DNA of 64,000 nucleotides from Haemophilus parainfluenzae (GCF_900450995.1 NZ_UGHY01000002.1:632501-696500), one strand, 5' to 3'. Positions 17,728-27,763 are shown, numbered from the stretch's first letter. Translations and numbers: made by a program. Notes: generated by a model from the letters alone, not told the origin.

Positions 17728-19917
17728 CTAACTCAAATCCAATGGATCCACGTCTAAAATCAACCGCACTTGAGAAGACTTTATCAGCTCTGGTGAATAT
17801 CGACTCAATGCAGACTGTAATTGTTTCCGAGAAGCGTGCTGTAATAATAACTGCCAACGATACTGCCCCGCTTTTTTGCTGAACGGTGCGGGAATCGGCC
17901 CCAACACTTGCAAGCCTTCTATTTTTTGTTCATAGAAGAAGGATGCTAATTGCGACAATGCATTTTCCGCCTCTTCAGAATGACGACATTGTGCTTTAAA
18001 CAACGCTTGGAAACTAAATGGAGGCAAGCCCATATTATGACGTAGCTTCAAAGTTTCTTCTGCAAAGGCTTGATAACCTTTTTCAAGTAATGTGGTTAAT
18101 AACGGGTGATCCGGATAATGTGTCTGCAAAACCACTTCACCCTGTTTTTCGGCTCTGCCTGAGCGTCCTGCAACTTGTACATAAAGCTGCGCTAAACGTT
18201 CTTCGGCTCTGAAATCAAGGGAAAATAAGGCATTATCTACATTCACTAAAGCAACCAACGTGACATTCGGAAAATGGTGTCCTTTAGCTAACATTTGTGT
18301 GCCAATTAAAATCTGACTTTTACCTTGCTGAATATCCTCTAAATAACCTTCAAGCTTGCCTTTTCGAGCTGTACTATCACGATCGATGCGTGCAATATTA
18401 TATTGCGGGAAACGTGCTCTTAGGGTTTCCTCCAGTTGTTCTGTACCTAAACCCGTTGTGACTAGATGTGTTGAACCGCAATGGCCACACTGCATCAGCA
18501 CTGTTTTTTGTGCACCACAATGATGGCATCGTAAAACGCGCTGATGTTGGTGATAAGTATAAGGTTTTTCGCAATGATGACATTCATCAATCCAACCACA
18601 TTCATGGCATAACAACACAGGGGCAAATCCACGTCGATTAAGGAACAACAACACTTGATTACCTTTTTCTAAGTGTTCTTGCATACGTTGCAATAGCGGT
18701 TCGGATAAACCGTTTTGAATTCGTTGATGTTTTAAATCAATCACAAACTGGCGAAGTGAGGTCGCATTTCCAGCCCTTTTTGATAGCACCAAATGATGAT
18801 ATTTACCATTTTGTACGTTATTCACACTTTCCAAACTTGGGGTCGCAGAACCTAATAAGATAGGAATATTGAGCTTTTGAGCAAGCACAATACCTAAATC
18901 TCTCGCATGATAACGCCAACCATCTTGCTGTTTAAACGAACCATCATGCTCTTCATCTAAAATGATTAAGCCTAGATCTGAAAACTGAGTGAAAAGCGCC
19001 GATCTCGTACCAATCACGATTGCACTCTGTCCTGTTCTTGCACGCTCCCAAACATTTAAGCGCTGCGTATCATTCAAGTTGGAATGCAATACATCAATTT
19101 CCACATTAAAGCGAGCTTGGAAACGTCTCACAGTCTGAGGAGTAAGCCCAATTTCCGGTACAAGAACCAAAACCTGTTTGCCTTTCTTTAAGACTTCTTC
19201 AATATACTGCAGATAGATTTCAGTTTTGCCCGAACCGGTCACGCCCTCTAACAACCACACATTAAAGCCTTCTTGGAAAAGCAACTGGCTAAATGCAAGG
19301 GCTTGTTGCTTGTTTAAGGTCAATCGGTTATCAAGATTAACTAAAGGATTATCCCCTAGAGCTTGCTGCCAACTTTTTTGTTCAGTAGACACAATAATCT
19401 CTTCCACATAATCTTTGCCTTTAAGGGCTGACCAAATTGCGGAACTGATCTCATTGTTACCTTTTTCTAGATCTTGCGTTAGTAACAAATTTAAGGCTTC
19501 AATTTGTTTTTTGGCACGTTTTAATTCACCCGATTCTAACGCTTGTTTTCCAAGGTCCGTAATACGCCAAAAAGTGCGGTCATTTTTAACCGCACTTTCT
19601 CCATTACGAAGTTTGACTGGCAAGGCTTGAAACAACACATAGCCTAATGCTGCACGATAATAATTAGCCGACCAAGCTAACCAATCCCAAGTTGTGGAAT
19701 TAAAGAGTGATTCAGCATCAAGTACATCAATAATCGGTTTTAACTTTTCTTTTGCTACATCCGAAGAAGCTGGCAAATCTACCACGATCCCGACTCGTTT
19801 TTGCGAACCCAAAGGCACCAATACTCGTCCACCAACGATTGGCGTCAAGTCGGGCGAATAGAGATAATCAAAAAATCGGGGAAGCGGTACGGCTAATGCA
19901 ACTCGGACAATATTCAT
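17728..19917 (-). CDS. priA: Primosomal replication protein N' (PriA helicase)
   Basis: The 729-residue protein restarts stalled replication forks by loading the primosome. The N-terminal DNA-binding part (NIVRVALAVPLPRFFDYLY), Walker A GVTGSGKTE (225-233), the DEEHD Walker B and a cysteine-rich zinc region (CHECGWIDECHHC...CHHCGAQ...CGHCGS) are present. Helicase motifs V and VI (IGTQMLAKGHHF, QVAGRSGR) follow. Residues 107-116 (ESAVKNDRTF) are encoded by an inverted pair of uptake sequences that forms a terminator-like hairpin inside the gene. Confidence 0.96.
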   Translation of the reverse strand: MNIVRVALAVPLPRFFDYLYSPDLTPIVGGRVLVPLGSQKRVGIVVDLPASSDVAKEKLKPIIDVLDAESLFNSTTWDWLAWSANYYRAALGYVLFQALPVKLRNGESAVKNDRTFWRITDLGKQALESGELKRAKKQIEALNLLLTQDLEKGNNEISSAIWSALKGKDYVEEIIVSTEQKSWQQALGDNPLVNLDNRLTLNKQQALAFSQLLFQEGFNVWLLEGVTGSGKTEIYLQYIEEVLKKGKQVLVLVPEIGLTPQTVRRFQARFNVEIDVLHSNLNDTQRLNVWERARTGQSAIVIGTRSALFTQFSDLGLIILDEEHDGSFKQQDGWRYHARDLGIVLAQKLNIPILLGSATPSLESVNNVQNGKYHHLVLSKRAGNATSLRQFVIDLKHQRIQNGLSEPLLQRMQEHLEKGNQVLLFLNRRGFAPVLLCHECGWIDECHHCEKPYTYHQHQRVLRCHHCGAQKTVLMQCGHCGSTHLVTTGLGTEQLEETLRARFPQYNIARIDRDSTARKGKLEGYLEDIQQGKSQILIGTQMLAKGHHFPNVTLVALVNVDNALFSLDFRAEERLAQLYVQVAGRSGRAEKQGEVVLQTHYPDHPLLTTLLEKGYQAFAEETLKLRHNMGLPPFSFQALFKAQCRHSEEAENALSQLASFFYEQKIEGLQVLGPIPAPFSKKAGQYRWQLLLQHASRKQLQSALSRYSPELIKSSQVRLILDVDPLDLS
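19572..19597. repeat. Inverted USS pair inside priA
   Basis: AAGTGCGGT (19572-19580) and ACCGCACTT (19589-19597) face each other across 8 nt. On the coding strand a run of five T overlaps the stem end, so the structure looks like an intrinsic terminator within the coding sequence. Confidence 0.85.
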
Positions 19918-20031
19918 AACAAAAAAACAATTAAAAATTTTCGCTATTATACGGGAATTAGGTGGAAAAATCCCACAACCTTGCCTTTTAGTGTATAATC
20001 GCCGCCAATTTTAATTAAGCGAATAAAAACC

Positions 20032-20778
20032 ATGACAGAAGCGCAAAAAACCTTTGCTGATCAAAAACGTAAAACCGTTGAAACGGCTGAATTTACAGAA
20101 GATGGTCGTTATAAACGTAAAGTTCGTAGCTTTGTGTTGCGGACAGGTCGCTTAAGTGATTTTCAAAAAAACATGATGAACGATCACTGGGCTGATCTTG
20201 GATTAGATTATCAAAACACCCCTTTTGATTTTGCCGCGATTTATCGCAATACGAATCCCGTTATATTAGAAATTGGCTTCGGGATGGGGAAATCTTTAGT
20301 GGATATGGCTGAAGCGAATCCTGATAAAAATTATCTCGGCATTGAAGTGCACACGCCTGGTGTGGGAGCCTGTATAGCTTATGCGGTAGAAAAAGGCTTG
20401 AAAAACCTTCGCGTGATTTGCCATGATGCCACTGAAATTTTACGTGATTGTGTGAAAGATGGCGAATTGGGCGGTTTACAACTATTCTTCCCCGATCCTT
20501 GGCACAAAGCGAAACATCATAAACGCCGCATTGTTCAACCGCACTTTGTAGAGCAAGTTGTACAAAAATTACAACCAAATGGCTTTATTCATATGGCTAC
20601 GGACTGGGAGAACTATGCAGAACAAATGCTCGAAGTGCTTTCAGCCAATGAAAATTTAGTCAATACTGCCGAACAAGATTATATTCCACGCCCTGATTTC
20701 CGCCCTCTTACAAAATTTGAGACGCGCGGTCATCGCTTAGGTCACGGTGTGTGGGATTTATACTTTAAGAAAAAATAA
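20032..20778 (+). CDS. trmB: tRNA (guanine-N7-)-methyltransferase
   Basis: The 248-residue protein matches TrmB, which methylates G46 of tRNAs with SAM. Motif I ([15 protein letters not shown]), the [10 protein letters not shown] motif II region and the diagnostic [16 protein letters not shown] segment are all present, and the C-terminal [17 protein letters not shown] is characteristic. It is divergent from priA across 114 nt that contain a TATAAT box at 19994-19999, and is followed closely by yggL. A USS lies inside the gene near 20539. Confidence 0.96.
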   Translation: MTEAQKTFADQKRKTVETAEFTEDGRYKRKVRSFVLRTGRLSDFQKNMMNDHWADLGLDYQNTPFDFAAIYRNTNPVILEIGFGMGKSLVDMAEANPDKNYLGIEVHTPGVGACIAYAVEKGLKNLRVICHDATEILRDCVKDGELGGLQLFFPDPWHKAKHHKRRIVQPHFVEQVVQKLQPNGFIHMATDWENYAEQMLEVLSANENLVNTAEQDYIPRPDFRPLTKFETRGHRLGHGVWDLYFKKK

Positions 20779-20829
20779 TCATCGAGATGATGACTATGCC
20801 CATTACCTTAACATAGGAGAACATTGAAA

Positions 20830-21171
20830 ATGAAAACTCGTAATCAACGTCAACGTAAAAAACTTCACTTAGCTGAATTCCAAGAATTAGGCTTTTTAGT
20901 GAACTGGCAATTTGCTGAAGGAACCAGCATCGAAACTATCGATGAAACCGTTGATCGTTTTATTGCTGAAGTGATTCAACCAAACGGCTTAGCTTATGAA
21001 GGTAGCGGCTATTTACATTGGGAAGGTTTAGTTTGCTTAGAGAAAATCGGCAAATGTGATGAAAGCCATCGCCAATTAGTACAAAAATGGTTAGAAGAGA
21101 ATAAATTGCAACAAATCGAAATCAGTGAATTATTTGATATTTGGTGGGATTACCCAACAAAAAACGCATAA
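20830..21171 (+). CDS. yggL: YggL family protein (DUF469)
   Basis: The 113-residue protein reads MKTRNQRQRKKLHLAEFQELGF... and aligns well with E. coli YggL across the conserved EGSGYLHWEGLVCLEKIGKC and C-terminal ELFDIWWD segments. The family is implicated in ribosome assembly, but the biochemical role is not settled. A TTG two codons upstream (20824) shares the AGGAG site. The ATG at 20830 was chosen because it matches the family N-terminus. The gene lies 45 nt after trmB, as in enterobacteria, so the two are probably one operon. Confidence 0.9.
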   Translation: MKTRNQRQRKKLHLAEFQELGFLVNWQFAEGTSIETIDETVDRFIAEVIQPNGLAYEGSGYLHWEGLVCLEKIGKCDESHRQLVQKWLEENKLQQIEISELFDIWWDYPTKNA

Positions 21172-21188
21172 TATTTTAAGCACACGTC

Positions 21189-21207
21189 AGGGCGGATTCT
21201 CCGCCCT
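21189..21207 (+). terminator. Terminator of trmB-yggL
   Basis: AGGGCGGA / TCCGCCCT with a 3-nt loop followed by ATTTAATAATC. It lies 17 nt after the yggL stop. Confidence 0.75.
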
Positions 21208-21275
21208 ATTTAATAATCATTTTCACTTATTTTTTAACAATTTATTTACATTGATAGCATATTTTAAAAATATCC

Positions 21276-21289
21276 TTGATCTAACTCAA
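21276..21289 (+). promoter_or_regulatory. FNR box of the nap operon
   Basis: TTGAT-CTAA-CTCAA matches the FNR consensus TTGAT-N4-ATCAA at 9 of 10 positions. It lies 118 nt before napF in the only promoter-sized gap of the operon. Anaerobic activation by FNR is the established pattern for nap operons. No convincing -10 box could be assigned at the expected spacing. Confidence 0.65.
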
Positions 21290-21393
21290 TAAAAGTGTAT
21301 ATTTTTTGAAAATTACTCCTTTTAGGTAGTTACTATCTTGTCATTAGAACTAGATAATGCACCATCTAAAAATACCGAATTTTAAAGAAAAAT

Positions 21394-21936
21394 ATGGCGA
21401 TTGAAAATCCTTCTCGCAGACAATTATTACGTGGGCAATTTTTACAATCGTTACATTCTGAGAGCGCGAAAATTCAAGGTATTAATGCTATACGCCCACC
21501 TTGGTCGACAAATGAGAACGACTTTACGGATAAATGTACACGGTGTGGTGATTGTATACTAGTATGTGAAACCCAAATTATCGTGAAAGGCGATGGTGGT
21601 TTTCCTGAAATACAATTTGACAAGGCCGAATGCACTTTCTGCCAAAAATGTGTTTTAGTCTGCGAACAACCGATTTTTCGTTCATTAGAAGAAGAGCCTT
21701 GGGCACATAAAGTTGAGATTACAACGCAGTGCCTAACAGAAAATCAAGTGGAATGTCGAAGTTGCCAAGATAGCTGTCCGATGAATGCTATCCGTTTTCG
21801 ATTACAACTTGGTGGCGTAGCAAAACCCATATTGGATTTAGAAAGCTGTAATGGTTGTGGTGCTTGCTTAAGTGTTTGCCCAACAAAAGCAATAAAAATT
21901 TTTAATATTGAAACAAATATCGATGAGTCAATTTAG
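21394..21936 (+). CDS. napF: Ferredoxin-type protein NapF
   Basis: The 180-residue cytoplasmic protein has four cysteine clusters (CTRCGDCILVC, CTFCQKCVLVC, CRSCQDSCP, CNGCGACLSVCP) for 4Fe-4S centres. A basic N-terminus, ENPSRRQLLRG, resembles other NapF proteins. NapF helps mature the iron-sulfur centre of NapA before its export. It is the first gene of napFDAGHBC, overlaps the start of napD by 14 nt, and follows a 220-nt region containing an FNR box. Confidence 0.93.
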   Translation: MAIENPSRRQLLRGQFLQSLHSESAKIQGINAIRPPWSTNENDFTDKCTRCGDCILVCETQIIVKGDGGFPEIQFDKAECTFCQKCVLVCEQPIFRSLEEEPWAHKVEITTQCLTENQVECRSCQDSCPMNAIRFRLQLGGVAKPILDLESCNGCGACLSVCPTKAIKIFNIETNIDESI

Positions 21937-22186
21937 CGAAAATGAGAACTGGTATGTATGCAGCATTGTTGTGCAAGCCAGACCAGAAAAACTTAACCAA
22001 GTCAAAGAAGCCATTTTAGCGATTCCAACTGCTGAAATTCATGGCGAAAAATCTGATGAAGGCAAATTGGTGGTCACCCTTGAAAGTAACCGTCAATTAG
22101 CATTAGCGGATCTTATGGATGAAATTAAAGATATCCCAGGAGTGATTGTCGTTTCTTTAATTTCTAATTACTTAGATGAAAAATAA
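21923..22186 (+). CDS. napD: NapA signal-peptide-binding chaperone NapD
   Basis: Starting at the ATG at 21923 gives 87 residues, MSQFSENENWYVCSIVVQARPEKL..., matching NapD. This small cytoplasmic chaperone holds the twin-arginine signal of NapA until its cofactors are loaded. A TTG codon five residues upstream (21908) is in frame but lies inside napF and lacks a ribosome site. The 14-nt overlap with napF suggests translational coupling. Confidence 0.92.
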   Translation: MSQFSENENWYVCSIVVQARPEKLNQVKEAILAIPTAEIHGEKSDEGKLVVTLESNRQLALADLMDEIKDIPGVIVVSLISNYLDEK

Positions 22187-22249
22187 ATAATTTAGGAATA
22201 CATACTCTTTTGTATATTCTAAAAAATTCAACAACGAGTGGGGAAAACT

Positions 22250-24736
22250 ATGGAACTTAATCGTAGAGATTTTATGAAAGCCAATGCTGCGCTTGCAGCG
22301 GCAGCGGCTGCCGGTATGACTATCCCTGTTAAACAGGTTAATGCGACCGAAGATATGGGCATCAAATGGGATAAAGCCCCATGCCGTTTTTGTGGTACAG
22401 GATGTAGCGTATTGGTAGGAACCAAAGATGGTCGAGTTGTCGCAACTCAAGGTGACCCAGATGCAGAAGTAAACCGCGGTTTAAACTGTATCAAAGGTTA
22501 CTTCCTTTCTAAAATCATGTACGGTGCTGACCGTGTACAAACTCCGTTATTACGTATGAAAGATGGCAAATTCCATAAAGAAGGTGACTTTACACCGGTT
22601 TCTTGGGATCAAGCTTTCACTATCATGGCGGAAAAAATCAAAGACATCTTGAAGAAAAAAGAACCAAATGCTGTAGGGATGTTCTCTTCCGGTCAAACGA
22701 CTATTTATGAAGGCTATGCAAAAGTAAAACTTTGGAAAGCTGGTCTTCGTTCAAATACTATCGACCCGAATGCTCGTCACTGTATGGCATCAGCAGCGGC
22801 TGCGTTTTTGCGTACCTTTGGTATGGACGAACCTATGGGCTGCTATAACGATATCGAAAAAACCGATGCGTTTGTGCTTTGGGGTTCAAACATGGCGGAA
22901 ATGCACCCAATTTTATGGTCTCGTATTTCTGACCGTCGCCTTTCTTCTGATAATGTGAAAGTTGTGGTTATGTCAACATTCGAACACCGTTCGTTTGAAT
23001 TAGCTGATGTGCCTATCGTATTTAATCCACATTCAGATCTTGCAATTCTTAACTACATTGCAAACTACATTATCCAAAATGATAAAGTGAACTGGGACTT
23101 CGTTAACAAACACACCAAATTCAAACGTGGTGAAACCGATATCGGTTACGGTTTACGTCCAGAACACCCACTTGAAGTTGCAGCAAAAAATCGTAAAACT
23201 GCAGGTAAAATGTATGACTCTGACTTCGAAGAATTCAAGAAAATCGTTGCACCTTATACATTAGACGAAGCACACCGTATTTCTGGTGTACCAAAAGATC
23301 AACTTGAAACCCTTGCGAAAATGTACGCCGATCCAGAACAGAACTTAGTTTCTTACTGGACAATGGGCTTTAATCAACACACTCGTGGTGTATGGGTTAA
23401 CCACATGATCTATAACGTACACTTATTAACCGGTAAAATTTCTAAACCAGGTTGTGGTCCATTTTCATTAACTGGTCAACCTTCAGCTTGTGGTACAGCA
23501 CGTGAAGTCGGTACTTTCGTTAACCGTTTACCTGCGGATATGGTGGTAACAAACCCTAAACACGTTGAAATTGCTGAGAAAAAATGGAAATTACCAAAAG
23601 GCACCATTCCAACTGTACCTGGATACCCAGCTGTACAGCAAAGCCGTGCATTAAAAGATGGCAAAATGAATTTCCTATGGCAGATGTGTACCAACAATAT
23701 GCAAGGTGGTCCAAATATTAATGAAGAAATTTTCCCAGGCTGGCGTAACCCTGAGAACTTTATTGTGGTTTCTGACCCATACCCTTCGGCTTCAGCGGTT
23801 TCTGCTGACTTAATTCTTCCAACTTGTATGTGGGTAGAAAAAGAAGGGGGCTATGGTAACGCAGAGCGTCGCACTCAGTTATGGCGTCAACAAGTGAAAG
23901 GTCCAGGTGAGTCTCGCTCTGACTTATGGCAAATTGTTGAATTCTCAAAATACTTCAAAACTGATGAAGTATGGGGTGAAGAGTTATTAGCTCAAATGCC
24001 AGAATATCGTGGTAAGACTTTATATGAAGTGCTTTACGAAAATGGTGAAGTAAACAAATATAAAGTACCAACAGATGTTCCAGGATACATCAATGATGAA
24101 GCTGATCACTTTGGTTACTACTTACAAAAAGGTTTATTTGAAGAATACGCTGATTTCGGTCGTGGACATGGACACGACTTAGCACCATTTGATACTTATC
24201 ATAAAGTGCGTGGTTTACGTTGGCCGGTTGTTGATGGTAAAGAAACCTTATGGCGTTACCGTGAAGGCTTTGACCCGTATGTAAAAGCAGGTGAAGATGT
24301 TGCGTTCTACGGCTATCCTGATAAAAAAGCAATTATCTTAGGTGTACCTTATGAAGCACCTGCAGAATCACCGGATGAAGAATATCCACTATGGTTATGT
24401 ACTGGTCGTGTACTTGAGCACTGGCATACCGGTACCATGACTCGTCGTGTACCTGAATTACACCGTGCATTCCCAAATAACTTAGTGTGGATGCACCCAG
24501 CGGATGCGAAAAAATATGGCTTACGTCATGGGGATAAAGTGAAATTAACAACTCGTCGTGGTGAAATGATTTCATATTTAGACACCCGCGGTCGAAACAA
24601 ATGTCCTCCTGGTTTAATTTTTACAACATTCTTCGATGCAGGACAATTGACGAATAAATTAACCTTAGATGCAACCGACCCAATTTCTGGTGAAACCGAC
24701 TACAAAAAATGTGCGGTAAGAGTGGAGAAAGCCTAA
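22250..24736 (+). CDS. napA: Periplasmic nitrate reductase catalytic subunit
   Basis: The 828-residue molybdoenzyme reduces nitrate to nitrite in the periplasm. The ATG at 22250 is preferred over an in-frame GTG at 22238. It gives a twin-arginine signal (NRRDFMK, then an Ala-rich stretch to about residue 31). A 4Fe-4S site follows with Cys45, 48, 52 and 80. The molybdenum ligand is Cys178 in ARHCMASAA. The C-terminal bis-MGD-binding region is intact ([18 protein letters not shown]). It takes electrons through NapB. Leucines are mostly TTA, unlike napG that follows. Confidence 0.97.
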   Translation: MELNRRDFMKANAALAAAAAAGMTIPVKQVNATEDMGIKWDKAPCRFCGTGCSVLVGTKDGRVVATQGDPDAEVNRGLNCIKGYFLSKIMYGADRVQTPLLRMKDGKFHKEGDFTPVSWDQAFTIMAEKIKDILKKKEPNAVGMFSSGQTTIYEGYAKVKLWKAGLRSNTIDPNARHCMASAAAAFLRTFGMDEPMGCYNDIEKTDAFVLWGSNMAEMHPILWSRISDRRLSSDNVKVVVMSTFEHRSFELADVPIVFNPHSDLAILNYIANYIIQNDKVNWDFVNKHTKFKRGETDIGYGLRPEHPLEVAAKNRKTAGKMYDSDFEEFKKIVAPYTLDEAHRISGVPKDQLETLAKMYADPEQNLVSYWTMGFNQHTRGVWVNHMIYNVHLLTGKISKPGCGPFSLTGQPSACGTAREVGTFVNRLPADMVVTNPKHVEIAEKKWKLPKGTIPTVPGYPAVQQSRALKDGKMNFLWQMCTNNMQGGPNINEEIFPGWRNPENFIVVSDPYPSASAVSADLILPTCMWVEKEGGYGNAERRTQLWRQQVKGPGESRSDLWQIVEFSKYFKTDEVWGEELLAQMPEYRGKTLYEVLYENGEVNKYKVPTDVPGYINDEADHFGYYLQKGLFEEYADFGRGHGHDLAPFDTYHKVRGLRWPVVDGKETLWRYREGFDPYVKAGEDVAFYGYPDKKAIILGVPYEAPAESPDEEYPLWLCTGRVLEHWHTGTMTRRVPELHRAFPNNLVWMHPADAKKYGLRHGDKVKLTTRRGEMISYLDTRGRNKCPPGLIFTTFFDAGQLTNKLTLDATDPISGETDYKKCAVRVEKA

Positions 24737-24750
24737 GCCAGAATAAGGTT

Positions 24751-24792
24751 AAGCGGGCAAAATAGCGAAATTTTTGCAAAATTTGACCGCTT
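24751..24792. repeat. Actinobacillus-type uptake motif in inverted arrangement
   Basis: The 71-nt napA-napG gap contains, on the minus strand, AAGCGGTCAAATTTTGCAAA. This resembles the Apl-type USS (ACAAGCGGTCA plus its extended tail) of Actinobacillus and Mannheimia, not the AAGTGCGGT type of this genome. The left arm AAGCGGGCAAAAT makes it an imperfect inverted repeat. Confidence 0.65.
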
Positions 24793-24807
24793 ACAAAGGA
24801 AAACAAG

Positions 24808-25713
24808 ATGAAACTGGATCCAAACCGCCGTCAATTTTTGAAAAATGTGACACGAATTGCGGCAGGGGTATGTGGAGCAGGCGTTATTCTTGGATTGCAA
24901 CAACAGCAGGCTAAGGCGAAAGAAGGCGTGACTCTGCGTCCACCTGGGGCGTTACCAGAAAACGAATTCTTAGCCGCTTGTACCCGTTGTGGGCAATGTG
25001 TGCAGGCGTGTCCTTACGATATGTTGCACTTAGCTTCGCTGATTGCTCCAATGGAAGCAGGAACACCGTATTTCGTAGCACGCGATAAGCCTTGCGAAAT
25101 GTGTCCCGATATTCCTTGTATGAACGCTTGTCCGAGTGGTGCATTAAGCGAAGAGCTTAAAAATATCAACGATGCCCGTATGGGCTTGGCAGTGTTACTT
25201 GACCACGAAACCTGCCTCAACTGGCAAGGTTTGCGTTGCGACGTGTGCTACCGAGTTTGTCCGCTGATTGACAAGGCGATTACACTTGAGAATGTCCATA
25301 ACGATCGCACAGGCATTCATGCCAAACTGATTCCAACCGTGCATTCTGATGCTTGCACAGGCTGCGGTAAATGTGAACAAGCATGTGTGTTGGAAGAGGC
25401 GGCGATTAAAGTGTTGCCGATGGATCTCGCTAAAGGCTTACTCGGTCGTCATTACCGCTTAGGCTGGAAAGAGAAACAAAATGCAGGTAAATCGTTGATT
25501 GAGGCACAACATCCTGATGGACTGCGTCCGCAATTTGAGCCAAGAATGCCAGAGGGGATGAGCGAAGCAAGCTATAAACCAATGCAAGTGAAGCCAAATC
25601 AGAAAGTGGCAACGCCAAACCGAGCTTCTATGGATTATGTGCCAAGTTCAACTACGGTGCCTGAAGCTGAGCACTTCCCGAATTTGGACTTAAACATTAA
25701 GGGGGTGAAATAA
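24808..25713 (+). CDS. napG: Quinol dehydrogenase ferredoxin subunit NapG
   Basis: The 301-residue protein has a twin-arginine signal ([15 protein letters not shown]) and four 4Fe-4S clusters ([54 protein letters not shown]). With NapH it forms a quinol-oxidising branch feeding NapC/NapB and NapA. Its C-terminal tail is longer than in E. coli NapG. Leucine codons are mostly TTG and CTG, whereas the rest of the operon favours TTA, and the gap before it carries a foreign uptake motif. Both suggest acquisition from another Pasteurellaceae lineage. The stop overlaps the napH start as TAATG. Confidence 0.94.
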   Translation: MKLDPNRRQFLKNVTRIAAGVCGAGVILGLQQQQAKAKEGVTLRPPGALPENEFLAACTRCGQCVQACPYDMLHLASLIAPMEAGTPYFVARDKPCEMCPDIPCMNACPSGALSEELKNINDARMGLAVLLDHETCLNWQGLRCDVCYRVCPLIDKAITLENVHNDRTGIHAKLIPTVHSDACTGCGKCEQACVLEEAAIKVLPMDLAKGLLGRHYRLGWKEKQNAGKSLIEAQHPDGLRPQFEPRMPEGMSEASYKPMQVKPNQKVATPNRASMDYVPSSTTVPEAEHFPNLDLNIKGVK

Positions 25714-26609
25714 TGGCAGTTGCACCAAAATATACCCCAAATAAACCCAAAGATGCGGGCTTGGAAGCTCGGCAAAAATTGGGCTGGTGGCGAGCTTATC
25801 GCTTCCTGCTTTTAAGACGGCTCAGCCAATTGAGCATCATTTTGATGTTTTTAAGTGGACCGATGTGGAATGTCTGGATCTTAAAAGGCAATTATAGCTC
25901 AAGCATGCTTTTGGATACTGTGCCATTGACAGATCCATTGATGACCGCTGAAAGTTTAGCGACGGGTTATTTACCAGAAATCACAACGATTATTGGCGCC
26001 TTGGTTATTGTCGTATTCTACGCCATCGTTGCGAGCAAAGCCTTTTGTAGTTGGGTCTGTCCAATGAACATCGTGACTGATGCCGCAGCTTGGTTACGTA
26101 GAAAATTAGGTATTCGACAATCATTAAAAATTTCACACCAACTTCGCTATGTGATTTTAGCCGTGATTTTGGTCGGTAGCGCAATAACAGGCACACTCTT
26201 ATGGGAATGGATAAACCCTGTTGCTGCACTTGGACGCATCTTTGTCTTTGGAACAGGTGCAACCCTTTGGTTGGTAGCAGCTATCTTCCTATTTGACCTA
26301 CTCGTTGCTGAACATGGCTGGTGTGGTCACCTTTGCCCAATTGGTGCAATCTATGGTGTTATTGGTGCTAAAAGCCTAATTAAAATTAATGTAATCGATC
26401 GCGATCGCTGTGACCGTTGCATGGATTGTTATAATGTTTGCCCTGAACCGCAAGTATTAAGACTTCCTTTACACGGTGGACCTGAAGATAGTCAAATTAT
26501 ATTGGCAAAAGATTGTATTACTTGTGGACGCTGTATTGACGTCTGCGCAGAAAATGTATTTAAATTTGGCTCTCGCTTTGAGAAACAAATAAAAATTAAA
26601 AATATTTAA
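25713..26609 (+). CDS. napH: Quinol dehydrogenase membrane component NapH
   Basis: The 298-residue protein has four membrane segments (about residues 32-50, 90-108, 148-166 and 180-200). It carries the CSWVCPMNIVTD and CGHLCPIGAIYG motifs characteristic of NapH, and two C-terminal 4Fe-4S motifs (CDRCMDCYNVCP, CITCGRCIDVC). It receives electrons from quinol and interacts with NapG. The first 80 or so codons share napG's TTG/CTG-rich usage and the remainder is TTA-rich, so a recombination junction may lie near 25900-26000. Confidence 0.94.
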   Translation: MAVAPKYTPNKPKDAGLEARQKLGWWRAYRFLLLRRLSQLSIILMFLSGPMWNVWILKGNYSSSMLLDTVPLTDPLMTAESLATGYLPEITTIIGALVIVVFYAIVASKAFCSWVCPMNIVTDAAAWLRRKLGIRQSLKISHQLRYVILAVILVGSAITGTLLWEWINPVAALGRIFVFGTGATLWLVAAIFLFDLLVAEHGWCGHLCPIGAIYGVIGAKSLIKINVIDRDRCDRCMDCYNVCPEPQVLRLPLHGGPEDSQIILAKDCITCGRCIDVCAENVFKFGSRFEKQIKIKNI

Positions 26610-26630
26610 TTATTTAATGGAGTGGATTTC

Positions 26631-27059
26631 ATGAAAAAATCATTTATTTTCATGCTTGCTTTATGTAGTGGATTGGCATTCGCCGATGCACCGCAAGTTG
26701 CAAACAGCATTGATAAAACAGCAGAAAGTGTTGCACCAGCATTTACGAATCCTTATAAAGATGTTGGTAATATTCCTGTAACCTACCCTCACCAACCACC
26801 ACTTGTTCCACACAGCATTCGTGGTTTACAAGTGACTAAGAATGCTAACCAATGTTTAGGCTGCCACTCTCCGGATGTTGCCCCAACAACGGGTGCACCT
26901 CGCGTACCTGAAAGCCACTTTTTAACACGTGATGGACAAAAAACGGAAGGTACTTCGCCACGTCGTTATTTCTGTTTACAATGCCATGTTCAACAAACTG
27001 ACGTGAACCCAATTATTCAAAATAAATTTGAAACCATTCGTCAAATGCAAGGTAAATAA
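26631..27059 (+). CDS. napB: Periplasmic nitrate reductase diheme cytochrome subunit
   Basis: Translation from the ATG at 26631 gives 142 residues, with a signal peptide ending near Ala19 (GLAFADA) and two heme-binding CxxCH motifs (CLGCH, CLQCH). NapB passes electrons from NapC to NapA. An in-frame GTG at 26622 was rejected because GGAG at 26619-26622 is correctly spaced for 26631. The conserved YPHQPPLVPHSI segment is typical of NapB. Confidence 0.95.
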   Translation: MKKSFIFMLALCSGLAFADAPQVANSIDKTAESVAPAFTNPYKDVGNIPVTYPHQPPLVPHSIRGLQVTKNANQCLGCHSPDVAPTTGAPRVPESHFLTRDGQKTEGTSPRRYFCLQCHVQQTDVNPIIQNKFETIRQMQGK

Positions 27060-27070
27060 GGAGCAAAACA

Positions 27071-27709
27071 ATGATTAAATCAAGCATTCAGAAAGTTTGC
27101 CGTTGGTTACGCTCTCCGAGCAAAATGGCAATTGGTGGGGTTATTTTATTAACTATCATTGGTACTATCGTTGGAACTAACCTGTTTAATGCAGGAATGG
27201 CAACAACCAATACAGAGCAATTCTGCTCAGACTGTCATACTAATGACGTTGTACCTGAGTACCAAGCGTCAATCCACTTTAGTAACCGTTCAGGTGTGAA
27301 AGCAATTTGTTCAGACTGTCACGTTCCGCATGAATTTGTACCTAAAATGATCCGAAAAATGCAGGCATCGACTGAAGTTTATGCTCACTTTACAGGTAAA
27401 GTCGATACTAAAGAAAAATTCGAAAAACATCGTTTAGAAATGGCAGAACGCGAATGGGCGCGTATGAAAGCGAATAACTCACAAGAGTGCCGTAACTGCC
27501 ATAACTTCAATGATATGGACTTTACCCAACAAAAAACTGTCGCACAACAAATGCACGCACTTGCACAGGAACAAAACAAAACCTGTATCGATTGTCACAA
27601 AGGTATTGCGCATAACCTTCCACACATGGAAAAAGTACAACAAAGCTTTATTCCTGCGGATATGTTAAAAGCAAATGAAAAACCTGCAGATAACAAAGAT
27701 ACGAAATAA
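27071..27709 (+). CDS. napC: Tetraheme cytochrome c NapC
   Basis: The 212-residue protein has one N-terminal membrane anchor (about residues 20-38) and four CxxCH heme sites (CSDCH twice, CRNCH, CIDCH). This is the NapC/NirT layout that oxidises membrane quinol and reduces NapB. It is the last gene of the nap operon. The C-terminal Lys/Asp-rich tail (ANEKPADNKDTK) extends slightly beyond the E. coli protein. Confidence 0.95.
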   Translation: MIKSSIQKVCRWLRSPSKMAIGGVILLTIIGTIVGTNLFNAGMATTNTEQFCSDCHTNDVVPEYQASIHFSNRSGVKAICSDCHVPHEFVPKMIRKMQASTEVYAHFTGKVDTKEKFEKHRLEMAEREWARMKANNSQECRNCHNFNDMDFTQQKTVAQQMHALAQEQNKTCIDCHKGIAHNLPHMEKVQQSFIPADMLKANEKPADNKDTK

Positions 27710-27730
27710 TCTAATAAATTGATGATAATA

Positions 27731-27756
27731 AATCGGCACTCATTTTGAGTGCCGAT
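27731..27756. terminator. Shared terminator of the nap operon and gss
   Basis: AATCGGCACTCA / TGAGTGCCGATT is a 12-bp stem followed by TTGTTTTTATTT. It separates the converging napC and glutathionylspermidine genes. Confidence 0.85.
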
Positions 27757-27763
27757 TTTGTTT

